Below are positions 43,484-52,180 of a DNA stretch of 64,000 bases, piece by piece (position 1 is the first letter of the stretch; the number at the start of each line of letters is the position of its first letter). Source of the DNA: JADGQM01 sp964441945 (lineage in GTDB: Bacteria > Desulfobacterota > Syntrophobacteria > Syntrophobacterales > Syntrophobacteraceae); the NCBI GenBank assembly GCA_964441945.1, contig CAYTWB010000010.1:4286-68285 (forward strand), read 5' to 3'. The position numbers were made by a program, and so were the translations under genes. Under the pieces are notes generated by a model, which saw only the letters and a program-made list of their open reading frames with translations, was not told where the DNA came from and did no database searches.

Positions 43484-44479
43484 ATGATGCGCAGCGTGAT
43501 AGCAGGAATTGGAAGCTATGTACCACCAAGAGTGGTGAGTAACGATGACCTCTCCAGGTTGATGCCGACAAGTGATGAGTGGATTCGAACCCGCAGCGGC
43601 ATCGAAGAACGCCGTTTTGCCGATGAAGGCGTCTATTGCTCGGACCTGGCGCTGGAAGCGGCCAAAAATGCCCTGTCGGATGCTCGTATCGAAGCTTCTG
43701 ACTTGGATTTTATCATTTTTGCCACATTGAGTCCCGATCATCATTTTCCCGGCACCGGCTGTTTCCTTCAGGCAAAGCTTGGGGTTCCTTCCATTGGATG
43801 CCTGGATGTGCGCAATCAGTGCACGGGTTTCCTATATGGCCTTGCGGTAGGCGATGCTTTTATCCGTGCCGGCGTGTATCGCCGCATCCTGGTTGTTGGG
43901 TCGGAAATTCATTCCAGCGCCCTTGATTTCTCGCGTGAGGGTCGAGATGTCTCCGTGCTGTTCGGGGATGGGGCAGGGGCCGTGGTTTTGGCCTCCTCAT
44001 CCGATGAAGAGCGTGGCATACTCTACACAGAGCTCCATGCCGACGGCCGGTTCGCAAAGGTCCTTCATATGGATGTCTGGGATATTTCCCGAAAACCGTT
44101 TCTCACCCGGCAGAATGTCGACACCGGAGAGATATGGCCCCGAATGGATGGCAAGACCGTTTTCAAGCATGCTGTCACAAGGCTCTCTGAAATGGTGGGA
44201 AATGCCATGAGCCGTTGCAATGTGCCATTTGAGGACGTTAAGTACGTTATTCCCCATCAGGCAAACCTGAGGATCAATCATCTTGTTGCGGAGCGCTTAA
44301 GTTTGCCCAAGGAGAAGTTTCTCAGCAATATTCATAAGTATGGCAATACAACCGCGGCATCGATTCCCCTTCTCCTGGATGAGACCTACCGGGCCGGCAA
44401 ATTGCAGAAAGGGGACCTTCTGCTGCTCATTGCCTTCGGTTCAGGCTTCACATGGGCTTCAGCCCTATTGCGATGGTAG
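43484..44479 (+). CDS. 3-oxoacyl-ACP synthase III (FabH-like)
   Basis: 331 residues. AGGAGGAG lies 6-8 bases before tandem ATGs. Condenses acyl-CoA with malonyl-ACP to start fatty-acid or related chain synthesis. Catalytic triad visible: Cys in DVRNQCTGF, His in VIPHQANLRI, Asn in KYGNTTAASIP. The N-terminus (IAGIGSYVPPRVVSNDDL) is typical. Not beside fabD/fabG/acpP, so it may be a second, pathway-specific KASIII. Converges on the next gene with only five bases between. Confidence 0.93.
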   Translation: MMRSVIAGIGSYVPPRVVSNDDLSRLMPTSDEWIRTRSGIEERRFADEGVYCSDLALEAAKNALSDARIEASDLDFIIFATLSPDHHFPGTGCFLQAKLGVPSIGCLDVRNQCTGFLYGLAVGDAFIRAGVYRRILVVGSEIHSSALDFSREGRDVSVLFGDGAGAVVLASSSDEERGILYTELHADGRFAKVLHMDVWDISRKPFLTRQNVDTGEIWPRMDGKTVFKHAVTRLSEMVGNAMSRCNVPFEDVKYVIPHQANLRINHLVAERLSLPKEKFLSNIHKYGNTTAASIPLLLDETYRAGKLQKGDLLLLIAFGSGFTWASALLRW

Positions 44480-44484
44480 GGTGT

Positions 44485-45699
44485 TCAATAGAAGAGATCA
44501 TGTTCGGGAAGCTGGTATAGGCGGCGGACATAAGAGATCAGCGTATCCGGGAGATACCTCCCGGATAGTTTGATGGGCAGGCGATCGATGCGTATCTGTG
44601 GGCTGAATCCCACTGCAAAGAGATACTCAAGCAGGAATTCGACGTTCATTGGAATGTAGCCCTGATAGATCCTGCTGTCCCTCTGGGCAAGGATCCTCTC
44701 CTCGTGAATGCTGTCTCCAAGTTCGGACTCAACCAAATCGGGAAAGGTTGAAAGCATCACTTCCACATTGATCTTATGCTTCGGATCCCGAACATGAGAC
44801 TCCAATCCCTTCACGAGATCGCTTTCGGGAATGCCTCGATTCAGATACCTCTCCCAACACCCGCCATCCCTGTATTTTCGGAAAACCTGTTCAGCATCCC
44901 AGGGACACTCCACTATCAGACTCCTCGCCCGATAGGACCCGTGAAAGCTTTCCCTGGACAGAACCTGCAGGTTTGGATCGTGGTAGAGGGAGTTTTCCAG
45001 GGCCAGCAATTGCCCATCGTCCGCTATGATCTTGATGCCTCCAACATCGTGAATGGTGAGGGCGTCCCGATCGAATTTCAGGCTGCCGTCAAGAAAGCCC
45101 TGACAAATGGCCTTTTCAGCGTCAATGAATTCCCCGGCCATCTCCGATTCGGGGGTGAACAGAAATTCAAGGGGGACCCCAAACCGCTTTGCACGTTCTG
45201 AAGCCATTTGCAGGGCTTTCTTTTGCACCACACTGAAGATCCAATTCGCAATTTTGCGGTTGGCTTTTTCAGCAATCCTTCTCGCTCGCTTCACTCGATA
45301 CAGGCCAACAAGCTTGCGTTCGCCCTCAAGACACATAACACCGTCGATCGGTGCTTCACGATAATAAAAGTCGGGGTTCTTCCAATACTGCTCAAACAGC
45401 TCCTGCGCTCTTTCGGTACCCGCCCCAGCACCCCGACAGATTGCTTCCCTCAGCTCCCCTTTGAGATGAATCCGCTTCTGCTGGATGGGCTCATGACAGA
45501 TCCTCTGCAACAAGTCTTGTGCAACAGTCTCCAGGGTCTCCGCCAGGACGAAACCGTCACAGATAAGGATTTGGGTCAGTCGGAAGGCGTCATCCGGATT
45601 CAGGCGCCCGCAAAACCAGCGCTGCGCAATGTCGAAAAGCTGATCACGATGGATAAATGAAGTCAGATACACTGCCCTAATCTTCTCTTTGATTTTCAA
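44485..45699 (-). CDS. Uncharacterised protein with a divergent RelA/SpoT-like nucleotidyltransferase signature
   Basis: 404 residues. The first half is helical (about 1-180). The second half has a sequence of features that follow the RelA/SpoT synthetase order: IHDVGGIKIIADD (217-229; RelA has D-x-x-G-x-R/K-I), SFHGSYRARSLIVECP (251-266; compare the G-Y-x-S-x-H region), NVEVMLSTFPDLVESELGDS (compare the E-x-Q-I-R-T strand followed by a Glu helix) and IHEERI. The ATP-binding R/K-rich part upstream is not clear, and there is no HD hydrolase, TGS or ACT domain. Could be a small (p)ppGpp-type or other nucleotidyltransferase, or an inactive relative. No family call is secure. Confidence 0.4.
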   Translation of the reverse strand: MKIKEKIRAVYLTSFIHRDQLFDIAQRWFCGRLNPDDAFRLTQILICDGFVLAETLETVAQDLLQRICHEPIQQKRIHLKGELREAICRGAGAGTERAQELFEQYWKNPDFYYREAPIDGVMCLEGERKLVGLYRVKRARRIAEKANRKIANWIFSVVQKKALQMASERAKRFGVPLEFLFTPESEMAGEFIDAEKAICQGFLDGSLKFDRDALTIHDVGGIKIIADDGQLLALENSLYHDPNLQVLSRESFHGSYRARSLIVECPWDAEQVFRKYRDGGCWERYLNRGIPESDLVKGLESHVRDPKHKINVEVMLSTFPDLVESELGDSIHEERILAQRDSRIYQGYIPMNVEFLLEYLFAVGFSPQIRIDRLPIKLSGRYLPDTLISYVRRLYQLPEHDLFY

Positions 45700-45807
45700 A
45701 CAGGATCAACTCCTGCATAAAGCCTTTCCTCTCGCATTCCGCTACGACCATGGCATAATCTTATACTCAATCCTCGGCTTTATACACCATGAAAAGCATG
45801 CCATAAT

Positions 45808-46356
45808 ATGTCCCAGGTTAAGGGACAGGTCATGGAGGGACAGGTGACAGAAGAAAAGATACCCATCAAGAGAGCGGCCGATATGCTCGACGTCTCTGTC
45901 AAGACCATTCACCGATACCTTGCAAAAGGTCGTCTTACAAGGGTAAAGGAAGGGACACGCACGCAACTCCTGCTGTCGGAAGTGGAGCTGTTGCGAGGCG
46001 ATCCATCTTCGAGACAGGGACACACTCCTGCGACTGTCAGTGCAACCAAAGGGACAGGACAGGTCGGAGACACTGTCACTTTGAGCAGGGAGCGCTATGA
46101 AGGGCTGCTCCTGGAATTAGGTGAACTGCGGATGCAGAACCACGTCACCCGGGAGTTTAAGGGGTTGTTGCAGGCACAGGAAGAGTCCATAAGGCGGCTG
46201 GAGCTTGATGTTGATCAGTTGAGAGACCGGGTTCGAGCCCTGGAGATGAGAAAGCACAAGGAGCACCTGGATGCCGCTCAAGCTGCTCAAAAACCCGGAA
46301 ATGAACCGGACGAGAGCAGGGTGAAGGGGGAAAAAAAGCCCTGGTGGCAGGCATGA
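45808..46356 (+). CDS. Excisionase-family (MerR-type) HTH protein with a coiled-coil tail
   Basis: 182 residues from ATG 45808; ATG 45832 has a better ribosome site (AAGGGA) and gives 174. An N-terminal HTH_17-like winged helix is visible (IPIKRAADMLDVSVKTIHRYLAKGRL), then a Ser/Thr/Gly-rich linker, then about 70 residues of heptad-like coiled coil (LLELGELRMQN ... LELDVDQLRDRVRALE) and a charged tail ending in Trp. DNA binding with dimerisation is likely. No integrase or phage gene is near, so a housekeeping or nucleoid role is possible. Confidence 0.7.
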   Translation: MSQVKGQVMEGQVTEEKIPIKRAADMLDVSVKTIHRYLAKGRLTRVKEGTRTQLLLSEVELLRGDPSSRQGHTPATVSATKGTGQVGDTVTLSRERYEGLLLELGELRMQNHVTREFKGLLQAQEESIRRLELDVDQLRDRVRALEMRKHKEHLDAAQAAQKPGNEPDESRVKGEKKPWWQA

Positions 46357-46372
46357 CCCCCTTTAGGGCTCT

Positions 46373-47482
46373 CTAGGTCTTGCATTCTGAAAGCAGGTCG
46401 TCCCGGTATTCCACTCCGTAGATGTAGAGCATGATCATCGCAAAGCTCAAGATCAGCGGGCCGTAGAGGATACCCACCAACCCGAAATACTGGACTCCTC
46501 CAATGATAGCCAGGAAGATATAGAATGGCGACATCCGGCCCTCACCTCGCATCAGGAAAGGCCGCAGGATATTATCGATGGAACCGGCAAGAAGCACAGA
46601 CCACAAAACCAGAAAGAGCGCAGACTTCCAGCTTCCCAGCAGAAACAGATAGATACCGGCAGGAAGCCAGATCAAGGCTGTTCCGACGATCGGGATGAGT
46701 GAGGCAAACCCCATCACCGTTCCCCAAAACAGCCCGGGTATCCCCACAATGGCGAGGCCCACTCCACCAACAAGCCCCTGGCAGAGGGCCGTGAGAAAGG
46801 TCCCGAGCAGCACCGACTTGGCCACGACACGAACCCCGTTCAGAAGCTCATCCTCCTGCACTTTTCGCAAGGGGGAAAAGTACCGGCCCTTCTGCAGCAT
46901 CTCCCAGCCGTCCCGAACAAGATAGAAGACAATGAAGATCATAATGAAGAAATGGGTGATAAGACTTGCCACATTCCCAAGCAGTGTCGCACCCTTGCTC
47001 AACAGAAACTGACCCAGATTCTTGCTGAGCTCCAGCAGGCTGGTCTCGATATCCAGCTTCTTCAGTTCCAGAAAGCCGAAGCGTTCCTGGAGCTTCACGG
47101 TATAGGCAATGATTCTCGGATCTTCCGTGATTTTCTCGAGATTGCCCGCTTTCAGCCAGTCATGAACCTTATTGATGGATTCCAACCCCTGGGTTACCAG
47201 TGCCGAAGCAAACAGAAATACCGGGATCACCAGCACGAAGGTGATGATGAAGATGACCGTCAGGGCCGCAAGGCTTTTCCTCCCGCGATAGATGCGCACA
47301 AAAAAGCCCTGCACGGGGTGGAATAACGAGGCCACAACTATGGAGAGAATAAGTGTGTCCTTGAATGGAGCAAGAATCAAGTAGACGAGGTATAAGGAGA
47401 AAAAGAGAACGACCAGAAGAAACGGACGATAGTTGTGAACCCTCACGGAGGCCCCAACCGCCTCTTTGTCCGCAGTATCCAT
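46373..47482 (-). CDS. AI-2E family (DUF20/YhhQ-TqsA type) permease
   Basis: 369 residues with about eight membrane segments arranged in the AI-2E pattern: an N-terminal pair, a long soluble loop (about 85-150), then PIVGTALIWLPAGIYL and FYIFLAIIGGVQYFGLVGILYGPL. Members include exporters of autoinducer-2 and Na+/H+ antiporters; specificity cannot be read from sequence. Lies on the minus strand before the lipoprotein/PBP/RlmD genes. Confidence 0.9.
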   Translation of the reverse strand: MDTADKEAVGASVRVHNYRPFLLVVLFFSLYLVYLILAPFKDTLILSIVVASLFHPVQGFFVRIYRGRKSLAALTVIFIITFVLVIPVFLFASALVTQGLESINKVHDWLKAGNLEKITEDPRIIAYTVKLQERFGFLELKKLDIETSLLELSKNLGQFLLSKGATLLGNVASLITHFFIMIFIVFYLVRDGWEMLQKGRYFSPLRKVQEDELLNGVRVVAKSVLLGTFLTALCQGLVGGVGLAIVGIPGLFWGTVMGFASLIPIVGTALIWLPAGIYLFLLGSWKSALFLVLWSVLLAGSIDNILRPFLMRGEGRMSPFYIFLAIIGGVQYFGLVGILYGPLILSFAMIMLYIYGVEYRDDLLSECKT

Positions 47483-47537
47483 CCGTTACCCACTCCTTGT
47501 TTTGGTCAAGTCGTCCTCAGAGCAGCCCCTTCCTCTG

Positions 47538-48185
47538 CTATTTCAGCTTCGATGCCTTCTGACGGTATGAATCCGATTTTGCGACGTTTCCCATTTCCTT
47601 GTATAGATCGGCCTGGAGCAGATAAGCCTGTTTCAATTTTGTGGAATCGCCCTGGAAGAGGATTTCGGACTTCTGAGCAAACTGGATGGCCTTCTGGCGG
47701 GACCCCTTCGACCGCCAGGCCCTGGCCAGGTTGAAGAAGGCTTCCCCATTGCGCTGATCGACCTGAATCGCCTTTTCCAGCAAGGGGATGGCAGAATCGG
47801 TTTTCCCTTGTGCCATGAGGGCCTTGGCTCGATTCACCAGTTGCATCGAAGCCTGTTGCTGAGGCGGTGGTTGAGCCGGCTTCTTTTCTATTGGTTGAGC
47901 GGGTTTCTTCTCCGGTGCAACGGCAGGGGCCTCAGAAGCAGGTGCCAGGTCGGTTTCTTTTATCACTGGGGCCGGTTTCAAGATGGCTGTCTCTTTGGGT
48001 ACCGGTGTCGGCGGTGAGACCGGTTGCACGACAGCTGGCTGAGTTGCCGGAGGTGGCTGCCATTCAGACGGGACATAGACCGGCTTCTTGGATATGCAGG
48101 AGGAGACCATCATGAGCACCAGTAGCAGTACAACGACCGAAACCTGCGATCCGCCGGAGGCGGCAGCCTTTTCAACAGTCTTCAT
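47538..48185 (-). CDS. TPR-repeat lipoprotein, candidate LpoP-like PBP1b activator
   Basis: 215 residues. Signal segment VVVLLLVLMMVSSC ends in a lipobox Cys, then a Pro/Ala-rich spacer (about 35-110) and at least two TPR-type helix pairs (AKALMAQGKTDSAIPLLEKA, AFFNLARAWRSKGSRQKAI). A flexible linker with a TPR head is the layout of LpoP, the outer-membrane lipoprotein that activates PBP1b in Pseudomonas and is encoded beside ponB. The PBP1B-like gene is next upstream on the same strand (168-base gap), which supports the idea; homology to LpoP is not shown here. Confidence 0.65.
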   Translation of the reverse strand: MKTVEKAAASGGSQVSVVVLLLVLMMVSSCISKKPVYVPSEWQPPPATQPAVVQPVSPPTPVPKETAILKPAPVIKETDLAPASEAPAVAPEKKPAQPIEKKPAQPPPQQQASMQLVNRAKALMAQGKTDSAIPLLEKAIQVDQRNGEAFFNLARAWRSKGSRQKAIQFAQKSEILFQGDSTKLKQAYLLQADLYKEMGNVAKSDSYRQKASKLK

Positions 48186-48353
48186 CTCACCGATCCTTCA
48201 TCAATGCTCTGCAATAGTGAATAGTGGACACCAGCCGGGCCGAACCAGTCTCATACCATCAAAAGCATCCCATGTGAATCATGCTTTCCATCCGTTGCCC
48301 ACAATCAGGCATCCCGCCCCGATTACCCCCTGCCGAAGATCTTGTCTTCATCA

Positions 48354-50597
48354 TCAGTTGTGGATTGGACAATATCCTTTGGGAATCAGCTCATCGAGAA
48401 AGAACTCCAAACGTTGTTCTTTACAATGCCATGTTGCCAGCTCCCCGGACTTCAGGCAGATCAGGCGCTGTGCGATCCCAGGGGGAGGCAGAAACTCCTG
48501 TGGATGAATCCACGGCCGAACCTGGTTGAAAAATCTGGCCCAAATCCGTGCAGCCCCATCGGGGCCGTTGTTTCCCAAGGGCCGGCCGTCATCGTACCCA
48601 ATCCAGACGAGCACCAGCAGATCGCTAGTGTAGCCGACAAACCAGGCATCCCGATTGTCAGGTGAAGTGCCTCCCATGACGGCACAAGGAAAATCTACCC
48701 CCAGTTCCTGAAGGGTGCGCCCCATTCTCTTCTTGACTACTCCCTCCAGCATGTTGGTGATGAGATAGGCTTTAGCAGGAGTCGTAACAGGGGAAAAATC
48801 GATGTGGCGTCTCCCCTGCACCTCACCTTCTTCTGTGACGACTTCCTTGATACTGAGGAGATGGGATTTGTGTCCGTCATTGTCCAAGACAGTGAAGGCC
48901 CCCGCCAACTCAAGAGGAGTCAGTTGGAACTCCCCCAGGGCCGCCGGAACAACAGGCTGGATTGGCGACTGAATACCGAGCCGGCGAATCATCGCAAGGA
49001 TCTCTTCTGCACCCACCCGGGCTGCAAGACCGGCGGTGGCAGCATCCAGCGACTGTTCCAGTGCATCCCGAAACAGGACCTGGCTGGGATACCGATCTCC
49101 GACGTTTCGTGGTACCGAGCCAGGGCTATTGATTGCAGGGGGCCCCGGTTCATCTCTGAGCCAGCTGGACGGGGTGAGCTGATCCAGCGCACTCAGATAG
49201 ACAAACGGCCTGATCACCGAGCCCGGTTGTCGATACGCGGAAAGAGCCCGGTTAAGACTGTCGGCCGCATAGTCCCTCCCGCCGATCAGAGCCAGTATGG
49301 ATCCTGTTTTGGGCTGGACGGCAACAACGACACCCTGCAGCGTTCCAGGAGAAGAGGACGGGGTGCTTTGATCAGATAACTGCCGCTCCAATGAAGACAA
49401 TTCGTCCCTCAAAGCCGTGTCGGCCGCGATAGCCATTTCCGGATGAAGAACGGTATAGATACTCAATCCCTCGGACTCCAGCACTTTTTCGTCATAGAGA
49501 TCATGAAGCTGCTGCCGCACGTAATCCACATAGTAAGGAGCGATATCCCTTGGAAATTTGGCTGCTGAAACTCTCAAGGGCCCACTTCGCGCCTCCTCAT
49601 ATTCGATGGCGGAAATCATTCCCACATCGAGCATGCGCTTGAGAACGACATTGCGCCGATCGATGGCCGCTTCAGGATGCCTCAGTGGAGAGTAGTGGTT
49701 CGGGGCTTGAATCATACCTGCGAGCGCAGCACATTCACCCAGGGTGAGGTCCTCCACGTTTCTCCCGAAATACTGCATCGCCGCTTCACCCATTCCATGG
49801 ATCGAAACGCTGTCTCTCTGACCCATATAGATTTCATTCATGTACATCTCAAGGATTTCATCCTTCTCGTAGATGACCTCCAACACAACGGCCATGGAAG
49901 CCTCCTGCAGCTTTCTCTTGAGGGTGCGCTCCGGTTCCAGGAAATAGTTCTTCACCAATTGCTGAGTGATCGTAGAGCCGCCCTGGACAACGCGCCCGGC
50001 AAGAATGTCGGTGTACAAGGCCCTCAGGACTCCCATCCAATCCACTCCCACATGTTCGTAGAAGCGATGATCCTCAACAGCCAACACGCCGTGAATCAGA
50101 TAGGGAGGGACCTGCTTGATGTTGATGAGCAGGCGACTCTTTCGGTCAGATCCGTAAAGACGCGCAATCTCGACCGGCTCCAGTTCGAGCAGGGCCAGTT
50201 CAGTCCACCCGCTCACGATCTTGACGAGAGAGTTCTTTTGAAAGGTGAACTGGACCCGCTGTGCAGGAAGACTATGACCTGGAAATCGAAATTCCCGCAG
50301 ATAGGCAACGATGCCGTCCCGCCCGGGCTTGTATTCCCCGGGCTGCAAGGGCTCTATGACGGCTTCCTTGTACCGGCGCCTTTCCAGAAGACCCTTCATC
50401 TGGGATGTGGAGAAGCTCTGACCGGGATAGAGAGGAACAGCTGTGGAAAAGACCCGCGCCGGAATGCTCCACCGCCGCGATTCAAACCGATGGGTCACCT
50501 CGAAATACAGATGGAAAAAGAAACCCGCCACAAGCGCAAACAGGACGGCAAGGACTGCAGGGATCGCCAAACGCCGAGAATGTTGAGAGAGCCTCAT
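48354..50597 (-). CDS. PBP1B-like bifunctional penicillin-binding protein with degenerate transpeptidase motifs
   Basis: 747 residues from ATG 50597. One N-terminal membrane segment, a PBP1b-type UB2H-like region (about 55-150), then a GT51 glycosyltransferase with its catalytic Glu (AVEDHRFYEH, Glu175) and GGSTITQQLVKN intact. In the transpeptidase domain the three signature motifs are altered: SxxK is Ser460-Val-Ile-Arg463, SxN is Ser516-Leu-Asp518, and KTG is Met641-Gly-Gly. The last lies in AVMGGTSPDNRDAWFVG, where active proteins have K-T-G-T. So glycan polymerisation is likely kept and cross-linking lost. Follows rlmD by five bases; a longer start at 50630 overlaps that gene. Confidence 0.88.
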   Translation of the reverse strand: MRLSQHSRRLAIPAVLAVLFALVAGFFFHLYFEVTHRFESRRWSIPARVFSTAVPLYPGQSFSTSQMKGLLERRRYKEAVIEPLQPGEYKPGRDGIVAYLREFRFPGHSLPAQRVQFTFQKNSLVKIVSGWTELALLELEPVEIARLYGSDRKSRLLINIKQVPPYLIHGVLAVEDHRFYEHVGVDWMGVLRALYTDILAGRVVQGGSTITQQLVKNYFLEPERTLKRKLQEASMAVVLEVIYEKDEILEMYMNEIYMGQRDSVSIHGMGEAAMQYFGRNVEDLTLGECAALAGMIQAPNHYSPLRHPEAAIDRRNVVLKRMLDVGMISAIEYEEARSGPLRVSAAKFPRDIAPYYVDYVRQQLHDLYDEKVLESEGLSIYTVLHPEMAIAADTALRDELSSLERQLSDQSTPSSSPGTLQGVVVAVQPKTGSILALIGGRDYAADSLNRALSAYRQPGSVIRPFVYLSALDQLTPSSWLRDEPGPPAINSPGSVPRNVGDRYPSQVLFRDALEQSLDAATAGLAARVGAEEILAMIRRLGIQSPIQPVVPAALGEFQLTPLELAGAFTVLDNDGHKSHLLSIKEVVTEEGEVQGRRHIDFSPVTTPAKAYLITNMLEGVVKKRMGRTLQELGVDFPCAVMGGTSPDNRDAWFVGYTSDLLVLVWIGYDDGRPLGNNGPDGAARIWARFFNQVRPWIHPQEFLPPPGIAQRLICLKSGELATWHCKEQRLEFFLDELIPKGYCPIHN

Positions 50598-50602
50598 ACC
50601 CT

Positions 50603-52024
50603 TCACTTTCTCTTCAGTTTGACCAGGCATTCAATATGAGGGGTATGTGGAAAGAGATCGAAAGGTTGTATGGTCTCAACCTGGTAGTGATCGAGAAGGA
50701 CCACAAGGTCTCTTGCAAGCGTAGCGGGATTACAGGAGACAGCGATGATGCGGGAAGGATCGGCCTCGATGAGGGCCTTGAGAACGTGGGGATGCATCCC
50801 GGCACGGGGAGGATCCGTGATCACGACGTCGGGGCGGCAGTCCCGGGACAGGCTACTGCAGACGCCGGTAATCCTGTTCTTGATGTCTCCCGATACGAAG
50901 GTGCAATTATCAATCCGGTTGAGCCCGCAGTTCTCGTATGCATCCCTCACGGCTTCCTCACTGACTTCAAACCCCACTACTCGTTGCACCTGAGCGGCGA
51001 TGAAGAGGGCAATGCTCCCTGTCCCGCAATAGAGGTCCCATACCGTTTCCCTGCCGGTGAACTCGCCCAGCTGCAAAATAGCGCTGTAGAGCTGTTCTGC
51101 GGCGAGGGGATTGGTCTGGAAAAAGGATTCGGGGGATATTCTGTAATGCAGAGGACCAAGACGGTCTTCGATAAAGCCCGGACCCATCAAAATCCGGCTG
51201 AAATCAGAGGCGGCGACTTGCGCTTTTCGATCGGTTATCGAATGGATGAAGGTGGTGATATGCGGGAAAGCGGTGCAGAGCCGGTTGGCCAGACGTTCTA
51301 CCACGCCCGAATAATCCCCCTGACTTGTGGTCATGAGATTCACGAGCATCTGACCGCTGCGCTTCCCCTCCCGGATGACCAAAAAGCGCCAGAATCCTTG
51401 ATGAGTCCGGGTGCTGTAAGCCGGCAACCCGGTTTCTCGACACCACTCCCGCACCCCTTTCAGGACCTCGACAGCCCGCGGTGATTCCAGAAAACAGTCC
51501 TCAATATTCAGCACCGGCTCAAAAGACCTGCGAACGTGGAGTCCCAGCGCAAGGGGTTCCGACTTACAGCGCTCTTTTGAATCGCCATCCAACCGCTCAA
51601 TCCAGCTGCGATTGGAAAATGAGAACTCCATCTTGTTCCGATACCAGCAGGTCTCGGGCGAGGGAACTGCAGGGAGCACCCCTGCCCCGTTCACTCCCGC
51701 AAGGTGTTCGAGGGCCTCCAGCACCTGCAGATGCTTCCATCGCAGTTGCTCTTCGTAGCGCAGGTCCTGCCAGCTGCATCCGCCGCAGACCCCAAAGGAA
51801 GGGCAAAAGGGTTCCACGTACTGGGGCGATTGTGACAGCACCTCCTGAACAAAACCTTCGGCAAACCGGCGTTTCTTCGCGGTGATTCTGACCCGGGCGC
51901 GCTGCCCGGGAACCGCATGGTCCAGAAAGACGACAAAATTTCCCACTCGTGCCAAGGCTCTGCCGCCGAAGGCCAGTTTCTCAACTTCCAGCTCAACTTC
52001 CATGCCTTTTCGAATATCAATCAA
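50603..52024 (-). CDS. rlmD: 23S rRNA (uracil-5-)-methyltransferase, RlmD/RumA type
   Basis: 473 residues from TTG 52024, with AGAGGG five bases upstream; ATG 52003 lacks usable spacing. TRAM domain at the N-terminus (MEVELEVEKLAFGGRALARVG), four-cysteine [4Fe-4S] site (CPSFGVCGGC and CFLE), SAM motif VWDLYCGTGSIAL, VITDPPRAGMH and catalytic Cys in VSCNPAT. Makes m5U in rRNA (or tRNA). A frame reaching 52288 overlaps the opposite-strand prenyltransferase and is not credible. Confidence 0.92.
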   Translation of the reverse strand: MIDIRKGMEVELEVEKLAFGGRALARVGNFVVFLDHAVPGQRARVRITAKKRRFAEGFVQEVLSQSPQYVEPFCPSFGVCGGCSWQDLRYEEQLRWKHLQVLEALEHLAGVNGAGVLPAVPSPETCWYRNKMEFSFSNRSWIERLDGDSKERCKSEPLALGLHVRRSFEPVLNIEDCFLESPRAVEVLKGVREWCRETGLPAYSTRTHQGFWRFLVIREGKRSGQMLVNLMTTSQGDYSGVVERLANRLCTAFPHITTFIHSITDRKAQVAASDFSRILMGPGFIEDRLGPLHYRISPESFFQTNPLAAEQLYSAILQLGEFTGRETVWDLYCGTGSIALFIAAQVQRVVGFEVSEEAVRDAYENCGLNRIDNCTFVSGDIKNRITGVCSSLSRDCRPDVVITDPPRAGMHPHVLKALIEADPSRIIAVSCNPATLARDLVVLLDHYQVETIQPFDLFPHTPHIECLVKLKRK

Positions 52025-52180
52025 GATTTCCCTCTGTGCCCCTTTCCTCCAGGTTCTCTGCAAACCGAACGCTTCTTCCAATGATTGACAAGATATGCTA
52101 ATACAAAATCGCACGGATGAACAGGGAAAGGCCGAAAGACGGGCCGGAGCACGTGGTTTTCCGAAAGGAGAGAGTTTCTT

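Noticed and set aside
45808..46356. Phage or integrative element, suggested by an excisionase-like protein
   Set aside because: No integrase, attachment-site repeat or phage gene is nearby; the protein has a coiled-coil tail unlike phage excisionases.
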